From an uncultured Actinomycetes bacterium (GTDB taxonomy: Bacteria > Actinomycetota > Actinomycetes > S36-B12): a stretch of 6,663 bases of DNA. This document shows, one piece after another, positions 5,832 to 6,663 of the stretch. The notes beneath the pieces are model-generated. The model searched no databases. It had not been told where the DNA came from and saw only the letters and a list, made by a program, of their open reading frames with translations. The DNA lies in the NCBI GenBank assembly GCA_903848435.1, contig CAINGG010000510.1:1-6663 (forward strand). The letters are read 5' to 3'. A program made the translations under genes and the position numbers. Position 1 is the stretch's first letter. Each line of letters opens with the position of its first letter.

Positions 5832-6569
5832 ATGAGCAGGCGGTGGGCCATCGTCGCGGCCGGCGCCGTGGGCATCGCCGTGGGGGCCGCCCTCGTCGCC
5901 CCGGCTATCGCGCTGACTCGAGAGCCCAAGCCTGTCGTGCAGCCCATCTACTCGTGCGTGACGACGGCCGACGGCGCCATTCGCATCGTCAATGCCGACG
6001 ACACATGTACGGCGTTCGAGACGCGCCTGGTCTGGAATCAGCGCGGCATCCCCGGCAAGCAGGGCAAGCCCGGCCCGCGCGGACCGCGGGGTGCCGCGGG
6101 ACCGCAGGGCCCGCAGGGCTATCAGGGTCCGGCGGGGGCGACGGGGGCCACCGGACCGATGGGGCCCCAGGGATTGCCCGGAGAGGTCGGCCAGGTCGGA
6201 CCGGTGGGTCCGCGAGGACCGAGCGACGGTTACGTCGCCGTCGCTGACGACACCGTCGGCGACCTCGCGCAGTCGGTGGTCACGCTCACGCTGCCGGTGG
6301 GTGCCTACGTGCTGGATTTCGCCGGCTTCCTGGAATTGGAAGAAAGCGGCGGGATGTTCGACTCCGCGTTCTGCGGGATCGATGCGCCCGGGTCGTCCCA
6401 GGTTCCGCTGCCCCTCGACCGGGCCGTGCCCCTGGACTTGAGCGGGACCATCGAGGTCGCCACCGAGGGCCAGCAGGTGTCGGTGCGGTGTGCCAAGGCC
6501 GAGCCGGGGTCCTTCCGCGTGGAAGGCACCTTCACCGCCGTACACGTCGAGACTGTGCATCCGCAGTAG
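5832..6569 (+). CDS. Secreted or anchored collagen-like repeat protein
   Basis: A 245-residue protein with four parts. Residues 1-27 look like a signal peptide: arginines at 3-4, a hydrophobic core to about 22, and an Ala-X-Ala site at 25-27; uncut, it would be a membrane anchor. Residues 28-71 form a small domain with Cys42 and Cys59, an IRIV segment and a WN just before the repeats. Residues 72-131 are 20 uninterrupted Gly-X-Y triplets, many of them GPR, GPQ or GAT. Residues 132-245 are a beta-rich C-terminal part with Cys181 and Cys220, resembling in outline the BclA/C1q-like jelly-roll heads that follow bacterial collagen stalks, though I cannot confirm that fold. It probably acts outside the membrane as a trimer; no LPXTG sorting signal is present. 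Function is unknown: adhesion or a surface structure is a guess. It follows nusB by 52 nt and may share its transcript; no terminator is seen between. Confidence 0.9.
   Translation: MSRRWAIVAAGAVGIAVGAALVAPAIALTREPKPVVQPIYSCVTTADGAIRIVNADDTCTAFETRLVWNQRGIPGKQGKPGPRGPRGAAGPQGPQGYQGPAGATGATGPMGPQGLPGEVGQVGPVGPRGPSDGYVAVADDTVGDLAQSVVTLTLPVGAYVLDFAGFLELEESGGMFDSAFCGIDAPGSSQVPLPLDRAVPLDLSGTIEVATEGQQVSVRCAKAEPGSFRVEGTFTAVHVETVHPQ
6045..6224 (+). repeat. Gly-X-Y collagen repeat tract (20 triplets)
   Basis: This 180-base segment encodes residues 72-131 of the collagen-like protein, every third residue being glycine without interruption. At DNA level it is very GC-rich with degenerate 9-nt periodicity, for example CCGCAGGGC twice in succession near 6102-6119. 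Such tracts can gain or lose triplets by slippage, and assembly errors are more likely here. Confidence 0.9.
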
Positions 6570-6579
6570 TCCGATTGGG

Positions 6580-6653
6580 TGCCCCGGGTGGGATTCGAAC
6601 CCACACTGGACGGTGTTTGAGACCGCTTCCTCTACCGGTTGGGATACCGGGGC
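6580..6653 (-). tRNA. tRNA with CAA anticodon (Leu-type), class I shape
   Basis: On the minus strand, 74 nt fold as a cloverleaf. The acceptor GCCCCGG pairs perfectly with CCGGGGC, with discriminator A (6580). The anticodon stem GCGGT/ACCGT carries the loop CTCAAAC with U33, so the anticodon is CAA (6617-6619), which reads UUG (Leu). The T arm is GTGGG-TTCGAAT-CCCAC, a perfect stem. The variable loop is only CCAGT, 5 nt, so this is class I, whereas normal bacterial tRNA-Leu has a long variable arm. The D arm is weaker: three pairs (T-A, C-G, C-G) plus a C/A mismatch, with a 9-nt loop containing GG. The encoded bases after the discriminator are CCC, so CCA is not encoded. It converges with the collagen-like gene, 10 nt apart. 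It is certainly tRNA-like; amino acid identity is open. Confidence 0.85.
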
Positions 6654-6663
6654 CAGGTCCCCA

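Noticed and set aside
6045..6224. The periodic GC-rich tract as a CRISPR array or DNA satellite
   Set aside because: The 9-nt periodicity is explained by Gly-X-Y codons in one open frame; there are no uniform repeats with unique spacers.
5721..6560. A 279-codon open frame on the minus strand across the collagen-like gene
   Set aside because: The plus-strand frame has a signal peptide, perfect Gly-X-Y periodicity and a good ribosome binding site, so the antisense frame is a shadow of it.

Overview
This is a GC-rich window from a chromosome that looks like a high-GC Gram-positive bacterium (Actinomycetota). The core block, aroC-aroK-aroB-aroQ-pepQ-efp-nusB, follows the order known from Mycobacterium and other actinobacteria. 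GTG starts, type II dehydroquinase and the EF-P sequence also fit that group. I cannot name a genus.

Layout, all protein genes on the + strand: the C-terminal end of an A24 prepilin peptidase (1-390, cut by the window edge); a 69-nt gap with a possible hairpin and a strong ribosome binding site; the shikimate genes aroC, aroK, aroB and aroQ and then a Xaa-Pro peptidase gene (pepQ), each junction being a 4-nt start/stop overlap; efp after 12 nt; nusB after 2 nt; a 52-nt gap with a short direct repeat; a secreted or membrane-anchored collagen-like protein (5832-6569); and, convergent on the - strand at 6580-6653, a tRNA gene with a CAA anticodon.

Function: AroB, AroQ, AroK and AroC catalyse steps 2, 3, 5 and 7 of the shikimate pathway to chorismate. 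AroE, AroA and DAHP synthase are not in the window. PepQ, EF-P and NusB are housekeeping proteins for peptide turnover, translation of proline runs, and rRNA antitermination. All catalytic residues I could check are intact, so this part is ordinary core metabolism.

The unusual material is at the right end. The collagen-like protein has 20 uninterrupted Gly-X-Y triplets between two cysteine-containing globular parts. The tRNA has a Leu-type CAA anticodon but a short, class I variable loop where bacterial tRNA-Leu normally has a long arm. The EF-P loop reads PGKGG, where the actinobacterial sequences I remember read PGKGP. I see no CRISPR array, insertion sequence or defence system, and no clear evidence of a wholly new system.
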